Positions 1-11,689 of a DNA stretch of 64,000 nt are shown piece by piece (the first letter of the stretch is position 1; each line of letters starts with the position of its first letter). A program made the translations under genes and the position numbers. The DNA is from Epiperipatus broadwayi (Eukaryota; Onychophora; Udeonychophora; Euonychophora; Peripatidae). The notes under the pieces are model-generated. The model was not told the origin of the DNA and did not search any database. It saw only the letters and a list, made by a program, of their open reading frames with translations. The DNA lies in contig JAQFVV010000036.1 of assembly GCA_028023455.1 (NCBI GenBank), forward strand, positions 3,876,452-3,940,451, written 5' to 3'.

Positions 1-640
1 ATCAAGTTTTTATTTTTCTGCAAACTCCATAAGTCTATGTCTTCTCTCATTTCTATCACCACTTTCATCTTTTAATTGTTTATCAATTCTAGCATTAAAG
101 TTTCCCATAACAATTTTAAAGTATTGTTTGGTCTGATCAAAAACCTTTGATACATTCATATAAAAAATCTTCTATGTCTTCATCCCAATGAGAACGTGTT
201 GGGGAATAAATCTGAATTATCATCATTTGATATCTGCTATTAAATTGAATATCTAATCTTAGCACTCTGTTCAATACACCATCAATGTCCACAGTGTCTA
301 CTTTTATTTATAATGAATCTTACTCTATTTGTACTTCCAATATTTGTGCCTTTGTAGTACAGTATATTTCTATTAAATTATCTTTTCCCTTTTTCTTCTA
401 ACTTCACAAACATCAATAATGTCCCATTTGATATTAGACAATTCTTGCAATCTTCCTTCACTTCAAAGTAATCTGCAGTTGTAAATACCTAAATAAAAGA
501 TCACCAAATGGCAATCTGGATTTGCAATCAGTAGATTAATAGCAATCTCCAACTTCAGCAACCTACAGTTTTCTTGGCTAGTGACTTTACAGGCTCTTGG
601 GAATAAGGGCCATGATTTATTTTTGTTTGTCATAACTGTA
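1..640 (-). pseudogene. RTE-like LINE, 5' UTR and endonuclease domain (decayed)
   Basis: Read on the minus strand, this is the start of an RTE-type LINE. The apurinic-like endonuclease begins near 490 with GIYNCRLL, then one stop, then NIKWDIIDVCEV, matching the usual RTE opening. Near 210 there is IIQIYSPT, and near 100-60 GNFNARIDKQ, the conserved endonuclease motif containing catalytic Asn residues. Stops and frame changes interrupt it, so it is inactive. The stretch around 545-615 matches, in the same orientation, the 5' region of the other RTE copy at 26.65 kb, so it probably marks the shared 5' UTR. The reverse transcriptase part would lie left of the window. The family assignment comes from remembered protein motifs. 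Confidence 0.8.
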
Positions 641-2385
641 AATATCTATGAAAAAAAAATTCATTCACACACACATTTATTCTGCCTTCAGAAAACTTAT
701 GTGATATTTCAATTAAGAGTTATCATGCTGGCTAATTTGTGTTGGTGAAAAGCCCATCCATGTTTGTCTATTGCATGAACAATCACATAGTAATAATGGC
801 TGCATAAGAAGGTATGAAGTGGATATTTAGGAATTCACCCTGCTTGGTTCCTTTAAGGCCGCCAAGAGAAATCAACAGATCTCCATGCTGTTAACAGCAA
901 ATTCCTTTTTGCACCCAATTCAGAGTATACATTTAAATAATTGCAGGACATTATCATTGATGTTATGGAGAAGAGAGGGGTAAAAGATTAAACACAACAT
1001 TTAAATTACATTCATACTCTTTCTGGCAGCTTTTTTAAAAAATTATATAAATAAAAGATACAATGAAAGTGTCAATGCAAAGCTAATCCTGCAAGTAAAT
1101 CCATTATCAGAAAGAAAATGGATATTTAGACATTATTATTTAAATGGCAAATCAAAAAAGACAAAAGCTTTAATCATTTACCAACCAGAATTTGATTAAC
1201 CAGATGCTTTTTCTCCTTTAACTGTTTTGCACTATAAAGATGCTGAAAAAATATTTATTCTGTAAAGGTTTCAATACTGTTATATCTTTTACTGTACACT
1301 GAAAAACATTTTTGTTATGAAATATTTTCTGAAATAATCTACCATGACAATAGTCCACAATAACACGTTTATAGTAAAGACATTTGACAAAAGAACTCTA
1401 AGATATGCAAAAATAATGTGGAGAATGGAATTCTGATTAACTTTCAAAGGATATAACCCATAATTAGAAGTTCCCTTCTTTCCTAAATAGTACTTCCATT
1501 ATGATAGATACCCAGAAAACAAGAACTACAAAGATTTATAATATTTATGTAAAAGAATGAAACACTGATTTTAAATAATCTATAATTTACATTGAAAATA
1601 TGAATAGACCAAAGCAAATGTCACTTTCATATGTAATAATACATATTTTATACTACATTTGAATGAAAGCATTAAGTGCCCTCTACTAGCTCATTATCTA
1701 ACTAAGATAAAATATGTAATAGCCAAATTTTAAATTATGGGTATTATATAACATCTTACATTTTAGTTAAATAATGAGCTAATAAAGTGCATTTAAATAC
1801 TCTCATACATAATATAATAAGGTAACATTTTGTAATATATTATCTACATAAATGATTGTGCTTTAAAACTAATTACAACTTTAATTAAGCTTAATTTCCA
1901 TGTTTCAAGACAGTTTTCTTCTGTAAATATAACTATCAAAACTATTTTAATAAAGTGTCTTTTGTTTCTATCTCTTTTTAAAATCATATTATTATAAGAA
2001 CAAATTATAACAAATTATAGCAGGATTAAGCAAGAAAAAGATTTCATGCTACGTCTATAACTTGTAATAGCTGAAAGTTGTCGAAACACATACTGTTTAA
2101 AAAAAACCAACTTTATGAAAGCTTTTCTCTATATGGTCTTTGTATATTTATGATTACATTAGTCAAGCTAACCTTATATTTTTATAATTACTATATCATG
2201 TGCAAATTCAAATTTAAGCATCTTATATTGTATTTTCAGAATGGACTGATAGACATTGATTGAATATATTCATTGTGGTTATGTTATGTACATATTTATT
2301 TTTTGTATATCTATAAAAAATGGAATTGATTATAATTTCTGTCTAACTGGAATATAATTATATGCATACTTATTAATTCAAAATA
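641..2385. other. AT-rich DNA without a recognised gene
   Basis: No coding motif, RNA gene or clear repeat was recognised. Open frames here are short and of low complexity. Near 840-900 is a locally GC-richer patch without a recognised identity. Confidence 0.5.
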
Positions 2386-2628
2386 ACTACATACAAAATG
2401 CACATAAAGAAAAGCTTGGTTTAATACTTTAACAGCATGCCATGCTAAACATGTTTTTGACTAACTGGTAGTCGATCACCACTCTTGTTTTTTTTATAAA
2501 CATCACAAGCTTCTTGGACAACTACTGCTATGAACATGATTACCAATTAGTCAAAATCATGCTTAACTTACCATGCTATTTATGTATTAAATCAAGCTTT
2601 TCTTTATATACATTTTGTATGTATTTGT
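2386..2628. repeat. Fold-back element, about 83-bp inverted arms
   Basis: The left arm at 2388-2470 (catacaaaatg, aaagaaaagcttg, tttgactaa) returns as the reverse complement at 2543-2625 with scattered mismatches. The central spacer is about 70 bp and there is no coding capacity. This is the shape of a MITE or fold-back element. I could not fix a target-site duplication. Confidence 0.75.
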
Positions 2629-3720
2629 TTTGAACTAAATTGTTCAGAGAAAAGTTTTTAAAATTTTGAAGATACTCATTAATTAGAAAAAATATCAATG
2701 ATATCCAATAAGTAGAAGGAACATCCTATGAGCACTGAAAGAATGAGCATAAACCCATTGGGAGTTGCTATTTGATATAGTCTGTTTTAAATATAAAAAA
2801 TAAATTGCTACAAAGAACATTTTGCTCTGTAGGGAATGGACAAGTGCTTGAGAAATATTGGTTATTGTATTTACTAAAATCATTACAAATCATCTATACA
2901 AAATTTTAAAAAAAAACTGCAATCAGAGATAGTTATAACATAAAGATCACACAATACAAATATTAAAAGAAATTATTATTGTACTGGTATGTTGATTTTG
3001 AAAAATGCATTTGACTATATAATTATTTTTACAAATAATAAAAGCTTATGGAACACTTTATGTTATGCAACCATATATTGACTAATTCTTAAAAGGATAA
3101 ATTATATTAGAAAAATATTTATCAAAATGTAACAGCAAAGATTAAAATTTATCATGATTAGTACTGGAGGGAGGAAAGGTTTAAAGCCAGTAAAACTATT
3201 TGTCCAAAACGTTTTTAACAGTTATGCTACTTTATGAATCAAAACAGAAAACAAGGGGGGGAAATAAACGGCAAGTCTTTTATTATCAAACAAAACGAAA
3301 ATCTTAAGATTAAAAATAAATCCTATAATAATTAGAAAAAAGTTGACAATTATAAACAATTTATTCAAGGACTGATAAAAACAAATGAATATTAATAAAA
3401 TATATGTTAATGTGGGTGAAACAATATTTTGATGTTTTTGACAAATGTTTATTTATAAAGAGACTGTACACCTTACTGTAATAACAAAGAGATGGATGTT
3501 GCAATAATCAAGTAGTGATGGAAAATAAAGTATGTAGAAAAGACAAATATTAAACTCAACATGTTGCAATAAATAGATAAGTGAAGTTTTAAATTGATCC
3601 AAAAGATTTTTTAAAAAACCAGAAAAAGGAATATATTAGACAAATAAGATATAGATGTATGTTGAAGTGACATGGATAAATCTATGATGGTACTGGAATA
3701 AACTTATACACACAGGAAAA
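2629..3720. other. AT-rich DNA, nothing recognised
   Basis: There are only low-complexity A/T-rich stretches, and no motif or repeat could be supported. Confidence 0.45.
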
Positions 3721-3725
3721 ATTGT

Positions 3726-3875
3726 CCATACAGCAGCGCCACCCAGTGCAAGCCAAAGTAATCAATGGATGCAAAAAGGTGGCACTACTGTATGGAGAGT
3801 ATTGCCTCTGTGTTAAAAATTTGTGTAAGCATAAAGAATGGTGATCATGCGATGTTTAGTGATTTAATAAACTTA
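3726..3875 (+). repeat. Rz-A family fragment (tail with hairpin)
   Basis: This copy has the Rz-A tail: a ggtggcactactgtatgg stretch, then a gtggtgatcatg-like end. It starts with the inverted version of the same stretch (ccatacagcagcgccacc), so it folds into a hairpin around the 'aatcaatggatgc' segment. The hammerhead part is absent. The inverted start is the arrangement seen in the complete copy at 24366-24947. Confidence 0.75.
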
Positions 3876-4379
3876 TAGAGGTCTTTATCCTACAAATGCT
3901 AAGCAATATTTGAAGTAATAACAATAAATTTACAGTAATTACATATGACAAAGGCAAATATCATCTCAAACTTCTAGCAATGTCAATTACACTTCAAAAT
4001 CTATTTTAAATGTATTTACAAAGCAAAAACAAATACTAAATTGTAATATATGTTTACATGTATCACAAGCCTTGTATGATAAGACATTTAAAGCTAAGAG
4101 TCACTCAGCATAAATATTTTTATCACAAAGCAAAAAACATACAAGAAGGCAACTCCATCTTTGCTGTGCATGAAAGAACAATAGACCACATATTCAAGCC
4201 AACCAATGCCAGCCTTGTGTGAGCTAAGATATGACACTAAATGCAAAATTAGAGAAGCATTCCACATAGCCAAGGACCCCAAGGCCATTAACAGAAGGGA
4301 GGTCTGCTTTGCGCTTTTCCAAAAATGACAACTGTAAGCAATTTGCATTAATTTGCATAAAACACTTAACAAAATATAG

Positions 4380-4445
4380 TTTTTACAGACTATTAATAAC
4401 TATGATTATGAGAGCAAAGTCTCTCGAAAGCACTTAGCTAAATTT
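4380..4445 (+). repeat. Fragment of the 48-kb fold-back family
   Basis: The core 'gattatgagag ... ctctcgaaagcacttagc' recurs at 48.16 and 48.33 kb (inverted pair) and in weaker form at 30.15 kb. The gagag/ctctc parts form a short stem just before gaaagc. The function is unknown. Confidence 0.6.
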
Positions 4446-4984
4446 AAATTGCATTTTTAATTCTAAGATCAGACTAGCTTCATTGTCTATGCATTAGGCA
4501 CATATATGTACTGTAAATGTAAAATAATAATATTATTGATCATTCAGGATATTTTGTGTGCGTGCAATAGAAATTTGAAATTTCCATAGACTTTTAGTTC
4601 TCAAATTCATCACTCTATCCTTACTCGAAACTCCTCACAATAATATTATGTAAAAGCATATTATAATAATAAAAGCACCCATTTATAATGACTTTTCAAG
4701 TCCAGGCAGAACAACAATTTTAATAAGGGTTAAGTGGAAAGCAGTGATAAACTATTAGTAACAAGAGTCAAATGGCTTTTGTGCTTGATCATAATGGCTA
4801 GAAAAAATTATGAATTTATTAAACCAGCTTTACAGAGTATAAAATACAAAATTTTCTTTATTACATTAAGAAGGTACAATATTTTCAAATATATAAGTTT
4901 TAAAGTTGAAAATAAAAAACTTAATAATTCTTTCTGGGCTGTCCTGTCAACAGTACAAGCAGTTATTTCTACCAATCATCATCA

Positions 4985-5434
4985 TCAACCATTATCAATC
5001 CACTGCAGGATGAAGGTCTCTCCAAGTTCAATCCATCTTTTCCGATCTTTAGCTTCTCTTCTCCACATCACTCCTGCACACTTTCTTATTTCATCCATCC
5101 ATCTCACTTGTGGTCTTTTACAATCTCTTGGAATCCAGTTTAAAATTTCAATTGTCCATCTATTATCATCTCTTCTAGCAATATGTCTAGCCCAACTCCA
5201 CTTCAGTCTTTTAATTTTTTCAAGGAGATCAGTAACACTTGTTTGTTCTCTTACCCATACATTGTGTTTTGGATCTTTTCTTGTTACTCCCAACATGCAT
5301 CTCTCCATACTTCTTTGAGTGGTTTGAAGTCTCTGTATTGCTCTTCTATTAAGTGTCCAAGTCTCAATACCATAAAAGAATTCAGTCAAAAGTACCTTTC
5401 TACCCTAGCACAATTTTTTTGCAAGCTTGAATAA
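4985..5434 (-). pseudogene. RTE-like LINE, C-terminal region of ORF
   Basis: A minus-strand open frame of about 134 codons reads through the region C-terminal to the reverse transcriptase of RTE/BovB-like elements. It has FFYGIETWTLNRRA, then QTTQRSMERCMLGVTRKD, then RLKWSWARHIARR, DDNRW and RWMDEIRKCAG. These are the standard conserved blocks. The frame breaks upstream near 5390-5434, and the catalytic reverse transcriptase is missing, so it is a 5'-truncated insertion typical of LINEs. A plus-strand open frame over the same bases is a shadow. It is the best preserved coding stretch in the window and therefore one of the younger RTE insertions. Confidence 0.9.
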
Positions 5435-7440
5435 TCAGTAACTATCAAATGGTAGTCGATTTAAATCATCATCCCTGGGACAATTTCTAGTTTTTGACTT
5501 TATGTATAAAGCAAATTGGTTTGAGGATCCGGTAATCACTAATTACTTCAAGTCCACAGTAGATGGCACAGCAGTAGAAAGTTGTTCTTGTTTATATATA
5601 TATGTTGTAGTAAACTAAAGAACCAAGTGATAGATTGATTTGGAAAAAAATTATAATACTTCTAAAATACACTACTATTATTGAATTCTAAAGAAAAAAT
5701 TGTTTTTCTTTAAAATCACATACAACAAACGTAAAATAATAAAATTTATTAAATTTAAAATGTGTGATATTGCTTTTCATGTCGTTTTTTATTACACTAT
5801 TTCATTAAAATAGTACTTAGTTTTTTATCTCCATCTATTGTTATTTTAAGTAACTAGAAAATAGAAGAAAACACATTAACATTTTATTAAATTTCAATTT
5901 TTTACTTTTGATATGAAAGCTCATAATAGAGAAAAAAAACTCATTTGAAGATTGAATCCTTTAGTATTAAAATTTCATACAATATTATTTGTATCTACAT
6001 CTACCCCAGTTCCATTCGTTTTATATAGAGAGAGGGTAAATCCTTAACAGTTTATAATAATAAAAATTAAAAGCAATTATGTTTGAAAAGTCATGTGATA
6101 TTTGATGTCAAATGGTATATTGAGCACAATACTGCCATTCAATTGACAAATCAGAGTATTTCATACTTTACTCAGATGATAATTAATACGGGAATCTTTA
6201 GCGTTGAAATCTAGCACTCTATTACTATGCTAAACTGCACAGGTTTATCAAGATTAATCTCTCAATTAAAAAGAATTGTCTGTTTCATTAACATCTAGTA
6301 TTTTTTTAATATTATATATATATAAATAAGCAAATTATAATTACTGTAAGGCAAAATAAGCATAAAATAAATTTATTAATCTGCTAAATCAGGCTTTCGA
6401 TATGGGGAGAGAGAGAGAGTTAGCAAAAGGTATCAGCATTTCTATTGGCATATAAAGACCATTATGCTGGGCATAAAGTTTAAGTGATACTTGTAAGCAC
6501 AAAGGATGATGGAGCTCCGCCTATGTTGTCAGATCGAACGACCAGTGTTTGTTAAGGGCAGTGTTATTGGCTCTTATGTTTATGTTCCAAGCTTTCTTAA
6601 CTATCCATTTCTTGTGATTGCTCTCGAGACAAACGAGTTTAGCAACGGCGAATTTAAAAGAGTGTATATATATATGCAAATGAAAGAAATCAGTCCAAGT
6701 TCCATTGATCATGAAAATATAAATATATACATCTGCACTTGATTGGCAAAAAAAATCAAAATAAAATGGTGCAGGTATATATTTGAATGTATGTCCGTGC
6801 AATATAAAAGATTAATGTAATAACATTTTTATGGAGAAATTAATTTCAATGCAAATCCCAATAGAGTAATTTTAACAAACCTGTAAATAAAATCCACTTT
6901 CTTATATTAATATTAATTAATTAATTAGACAAAAATTAAACCACTTTAATTCAACTGTCACATTATTATATGGTAAATAAATAAATCACAGAATGAAAAC
7001 CTAAATTAAATTTTATAGTAGTATTTTCTTATAGTATTAATCAAGCCAGTCACAGATTTAAATTCTAATAATTTTAATAAGATCATAAATAATCAAATTA
7101 TTACCTTCTCATATGACAAGAATATCTATCAGAGATGAATATTTTTATTTTGGATTGTAATCAGTTATATAATTAACATGCTGCATAATTCTATTTTATA
7201 ATATTTTGGTGCTTGACACAGCTGATAAAAGGGAGTTATCCTGACACTGGTTCTTGAATAGTTGTAGTTTAAAATTTGGTTATTGTATTAACATCTTAAT
7301 TATCAATAAAGCAAGTCATATATAATGTGACATTGGTTCTATAAGCTTGTATTTACAAAAATGTATTACAGAGAGCAAACCAACAGCTCAAACAAGCTCT
7401 TAATTGATAAGTGCAGTAAGAGAAAATATTTCAAATCTCC
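5435..7440. other. Non-coding DNA with one unassigned GC-richer ORF
   Basis: Mostly AT-rich sequence. A 78-codon plus-strand frame at 6506-6742 stands out by base composition (MMELRLCCQIERPV...), but I recognise no family and see no splice signals that would make it a convincing exon. A short TA tract lies near 6313-6324 and a GA tract at 6402-6418. Near 5405-5460 and 5555-5575 are scraps of the recurring 'gcttgaataatcag' and 'gatggcac' type motifs found across the window. Confidence 0.4.
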
Positions 7441-7690
7441 ATCCGAAATACTCTTATCCCCAGACCAATTGTTTTCAAGCTTATGGTTCACCTCAGTGAG
7501 GAGCTAGAATATTCAGACACTAGATTTAAAATAACTCAAAACCCAGCACTTATTTTATAGGTAATATTTAAGTAGAAACTCTGAAGTCTTCAGACATGAA
7601 AATGTCTTTTACTCCAGCTATCTAACTTAAATAGCTATATGGGACTGAACCAAATTCAGATCTACCATATATTAAAAAGAACACCAACAT
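7441..7690 (-). repeat. Rz-B family copy
   Basis: The reverse complement aligns by eye along its whole length to 29020-29260. Shared landmarks, in order, are catatagctattt, gttagatagct, atgtctga, agtgctggg, tagatct-like and gtctgaa blocks, then a hammerhead-like segment. It lacks the terminal inverted and direct repeats seen in the 28828-29330 copy, and it is the more diverged member. Confidence 0.75.
7457..7503 (-). ncRNA. Degenerate hammerhead ribozyme (Rz-B copy)
   Basis: Read on the minus strand: helix I CCUCA pairs with UGGGG. The first core reads CUGAGGUGA, with two extra bases. The second core is GAAA, followed by an imperfect palindrome ending in GGUC. Because the core carries an insertion I expect it to be inactive. 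It sits at the same place as the intact motif of the 29.2-kb copy. Confidence 0.5.
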
Positions 7691-8860
7691 TTATTTAATG
7701 TAAATACCCATTCTTCTTATGAATGTTGTTTAAAACAATAATGCAACATTTCAAAACCTGAATTGATGTTTATTTAATTTCTCAATACTGTTTTAACAAA
7801 CATATCATCTATTCTGACACACCATAAGTAACCTTCAAAATATTTAAAATGACACTATGTTCATTTTTATCATAAAAAAACAACATGATCTTTTCCAATC
7901 AAAATTAACACAATTACCTACATTATTCAACCTGGTTGCTTTAATCCTATTAAATGATATTTTCTATTGTTGCTCATCCTTACATTTCTGTATACAATCT
8001 TTATTTTACACTAAACTGCAATATATTGGACTTTATTTCTTTTTAATTTTATTTTACAAATGAAGGTCATTCTAAAAAATCATATTTGAATTTTGTAAAT
8101 ATTGAACTAATGAGTTGTATGTGTAAAACATTCAATAATGTAAAAAAAACTAAGAAAATCAATGAAATCTTTTTTATTTTAAATTTATTTTTAAAGAATG
8201 AATAAATAAATGTAAATATCTGATAAATCTATCAAATTCTGCTTTAAAATCTTAAACTTTTTCTACAATTTTTAGAATATCTCAAAATATTATAACACAG
8301 TGTTAATTTTCTCAGGTAAGTGTGGATATCTTATGCTGTGATTTTCTTTGTTTCCATTGAAGTTAAATATATTAACTTCTACTTTTAAAAACAAAACATA
8401 TATGAATAAAATCAAAGTGTATACATGTATTCATTTGGTTTTAAATAAGTATTACACAAGTAGTGTGTGACATTTTTTAAAAATTTCCTCAACATAATCT
8501 TGCAAATGCTGGAAATCAGTTTACAAAAAATGAAATCTGTCAAACACTTGGCTAATGGACTAAATGCACTTTGATCTTTACCAATCTGCCTGGAAAATAC
8601 TAACCTAATTGCTAGATTGCAGTGTTAACATTTAATAAAAAAATAACAACATTAATATCAGTTAAGATATTGGAAGAAAAGCAATCTAAAGTGATGGCGC
8701 TGTAATAAAAAGAGTTAAACAACAAAATAATTAAATGAGATAACAAATTAAAAAATACAGTTTAATGAATTAAGCACTTCAATTAGTTATTACAAATATA
8801 TATAATTGGCCCATTTGACATACTAAATGTTTCTTATATAAGTAAATAGAGAAATTTGAA
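7691..8860. other. AT-rich DNA, nothing recognised
   Basis: Short A/T-rich frames only, with no supported feature. Confidence 0.45.
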
Positions 8861-8949
8861 CTTAGGATTTTTCAGTTTATATTCACCCTCCACTCCATTT
8901 CAAACAACTGACACACATGACCACATACATGTAAAAAAGATAGATGATC

Positions 8950-8991
8950 CCAATATATGTATTTCATCAGAACTCATACTCATCAGTTGGT
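8950..8991 (-). ncRNA. Hammerhead ribozyme motif, Rz-C left arm
   Basis: On the minus strand: CCAA pairs with UUGG (helix I), the first core is CUGAUGA, the second core GAAA, then helix III AUA-CA-UAU and cleavage-site A. Helix II is damaged (GUAU opposite a sequence that no longer pairs well). The cores are perfect, so activity is possible but weak. Confidence 0.65.
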
Positions 8992-9250
8992 CAGATAATA
9001 ATTGCCCACATAGATATACATTCAGTACTCAGCTTATATTAAGATAGCAATTCTTTAAATTTTAATGGACAGACATTAATCTTCTCACCCTTCCAACTAC
9101 TGAGCATTCTGTTATTGGTTTTCCATGAAATGGACAGTTGAATAGTTAGAAGGGTGAGAAGATTGAAGCCTGGCCATTAAAGTTTAAGGAATTGCTATCT
9201 TAATATAAGCTCAGCATTGATTGTACATGTGTGTGGGAGGTTATGATCTG

Positions 9251-9294
9251 ACCAACTGATGAGTACTGGTTTTGTATGAAGTACATATATTGGA
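9251..9294 (+). ncRNA. Hammerhead ribozyme motif, Rz-C right arm
   Basis: Helix I is CCAA with UUGG, extended after a two-base bulge by GAUCU with AGAUC. Core CUGAUGA is followed by helix II GUAC/GUAU (four pairs, loop UGGUUUU). The second core reads GAAG instead of GAAA; the changed base can still pair as G-U at the bottom of helix III. Helix III is very short (about three pairs). The site would be cut after the A preceding UUGG. Confidence 0.7.
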
Positions 9295-9499
9295 GATCAT
9301 ATACACCTTTCACATATACATGTCATGTGTGTCAGTTGTTTGAAATGGAGTGAAGGATGAATATAGACTGAAAAAATCCTACTATTTAAATATATATTTA
9401 AAAGATTCAATTTATATCTTGGGAAGGAGTAGTCAATGTTTGGCAGTAAAGCATCAACTTTTTCATGTATGTATGAGTTCATATGCACCATACTATTTT

Positions 9500-10420
9500 T
9501 GGTAACAATTTAGCATGCAGTCTGTTAATTTTTACATATGTGGGGTAACCAAACCACTACTGAAATACTAAGTGATAAACTTAACATTTTACCATGACTT
9601 GACTAATTAATTTCATGCATATTTTTGAATGATGATGGTTTGAGATTTTGGTTAAAAAAAATCAGATGTCTCACTAAATAATATAAACAATAAATACATG
9701 AAATTTTATTTTATCTGTTATTATTTGAACAAATAGGGAGATTTGTAATCTCATGACTTATCCAAATGTTTGCCCTCATGGTCTTTGCTTATTTTTTCGG
9801 TTATTTTATTAAATAATTTGAATAATAAACATGAGAATTTTTGTTTTATCTTGCAATTATTTGAATAAATACATATAATATTAATAGTAAATATGTGAAT
9901 GGCAATCTGGGATTTTTTACACATATGGTAGAGTAACTATCCACTATTGAAATAAGCCAATAAACATCACATGACCACCATTTCTTATACTTGCATATAA
10001 CTGTTATTAAAACAAGCAAAACTCTCCATACATTGGTGCTACTCAATGCAAGCCAGAGTAATTGTTCCACTATTGAAATACAAAATGATAAACTTAACAT
10101 TTTCCAACAATTTGGCTAAATTCATGCACACTTTTGAATTAAAATCTTGTTGTGAGATTTAGGCTAAAAAAATTGAGCTTTTTCACTAAATACTATGAAC
10201 AATCAATATGTAAGAATTTTTTATTTTGTCTTGCAGTTGTTTGAATAATAAATAAGTATAATATTAACAGTAAATATGTGAAGTGATATTAATAACCTCG
10301 TGACCTGCTCAAATGTTTACCTTTTTGACCTTTGCTTATGTTTTCAGTTTTTTCAATAAATAATATAAACAATAAATACATGAGAATTTTTTTATCTTGG
10401 AATTGTCCGAAGGTATTAAC
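9500..10420. repeat. Decayed tandem repeat region
   Basis: A block running from 'gataaacttaacatttt' through 'aacaataaatacatga...tttatctt' occurs at about 9574 and again at about 10087. The sub-block 'aataaayatgagaattttt' recurs near 9690, 9830, 10200 and 10375. Copies differ by substitutions and small indels, so the array is old. A 102-bp Rz-A piece is inserted in it. Confidence 0.7.
9965..10066 (-). mobile_element. Short Rz-A insertion with 14-bp TSD
   Basis: A 102-bp segment matching the Rz-A tail in reverse orientation (catcacatgaccaccat, then ctctccatac, then gcaagccagagtaat) is flanked by the exact direct repeat ccactattgaaata at 9951-9964 and 10067-10080. The host sequence around it is a tandem repeat that can be read continuously if the insertion and one TSD copy are removed. 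It carries no hammerhead core, so very short pieces of the family can be inserted. Confidence 0.75.
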
Positions 10421-10711
10421 AGATATTCCATCAACATGCTTGACCTGAAGCCAAAATAAAAATTCTCAAGAGAATGATAGGAACATCACCAGAACTCTTA
10501 CAAACCCATCTGGAATTTATATGCTGGTAAATGTGATTGCAGAACAATAGCAATCTGGACTCTTTGTAATCTTCCTTCAGGACATTCATGCTACTTACTG
10601 TCATCTATGAAAAGGTTGTCATTTATCTTTGGGGGAAGGTGGTTATACTACTATTTTCAAAATGTAATAACTTTTGTAACTAAGAAAAAAAACTGTTATT
10701 TGTTCATATTA

Positions 10712-11687
10712 CACCTGGGTCTCATTTTAGGCGGTAGATAGGTTCCACAGAAAACCCGCATTAAAAAAAAATTGCACAAAAATAGACTTAACTTACCTTG
10801 AAAAATGGGGGATAGGGTCTGTAATTTTCAGAATTCGCTTAAAAGCAAAGCAACAAAGAAAAATTACATTAAAATTTGCATTAAAAAAATAAGCAAATAA
10901 AGTATGACTAATAAAAAAATTCAAATATTTGAAAAAAAAATAATACAAGACAAACTTTTTTTACTTTTTTATTAACTACAATATTTAATTTTACATTTTT
11001 CATACATATTTTAATCATTATCGCTAGCATTCATTTGTAAACTAGTAAGAAATCAGATTGGATGTGATGTGATGTATTGTGGCTTCTCCTTAAACAAAGT
11101 CAAGAATCTCTCAACAATTATGCCCAGAAAAACATGTTAACCACTTTATTTTTATTCGTGATGTGATTTACAACTAGCGCCAATTTTAGGTTTGTGCTGT
11201 GTTAATGGTTTTCTGTTTCTATATTTAAAAAATGAGATTGTAATCAAAACAAAAAGATTATACATTATCATTAGAAAGATTATTTTCAGTTTATAAAATC
11301 TTCATTTATTATTTTAAAAATCTAAAAGATTATTTATGTTATATATAACAAAATACAGTTTAAAAGTTTAAATTTTTTGAATATTTATTGTGATATTTTT
11401 ATATGTAAGTATAAATCTATTATTATTATTTACTCATTAGTATAAATAGGTTATTTACAAAGAAGCTAAAATTCTAAATATAGCTTCAGGCCATATTCAC
11501 GTTAGCTGCTAATATAACGTTATATTTTTTAAAAAAAAAAGTATTTCAAGTCAAAATAAGTTATCAATAATTTAAATTTTTTGATACCTAATAAATATAG
11601 TGAAATAAGAAAGATATTAACAAGAAACATGAATCACACAACTTCAAAATCGCATTAAAATAATCCGCATAAAATGAGACCCAAGTG
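10712..11687. mobile_element. Non-autonomous TIR transposon, pogo/Tc1-mariner-like, TA TSD
   Basis: The ends are inverted: cacctgggtctcatttta-ggcgg on the left and, reverse-complemented, cacttgggtctcatttta-tgcgg on the right. Each end is flanked by TA (10710-10711 and 11688-11689). The inner left end (aggttccacagaaaacccgc) resembles the terminal pattern of pogo/Tigger elements, which duplicate TA. The interior of about 0.9 kb has no transposase frame. Part of another repeat family (11055-11155) lies inside it. Confidence 0.8.
11055..11160 (-). repeat. Fragment of the 213-bp repeat family
   Basis: The segment 'gatgtgatgtattgtggcttctcc ... atgcccagaaaaac ... gttaaccactt' matches the reverse complement of the units at 57855-58215, and 63237-63430 in the same orientation. 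It is nested in the TIR transposon, so it inserted after that element or was captured by it. Confidence 0.7.
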
Positions 11688-11689
11688 TA

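Larger units (their letters stand above)
8862..9390. repeat. Rz-C fold-back element, about 240-bp arms
   Basis: The left arm at 8865-9085 (aggatttttcagt, caactgacacacatgacc, gcttatattaagatagc) is repeated as its reverse complement at 9155-9387, with a loop near 9086-9150. Each arm carries a hammerhead motif, and the two point away from each other on opposite strands. A third copy of the arm begins at about 63845 and runs off the window end. No protein is encoded. Confidence 0.9.

Noticed and set aside
4734-5318. A 194-codon plus-strand protein
   Set aside because: It is the antisense shadow of the RTE C-terminal frame on the minus strand, which has clear family motifs.
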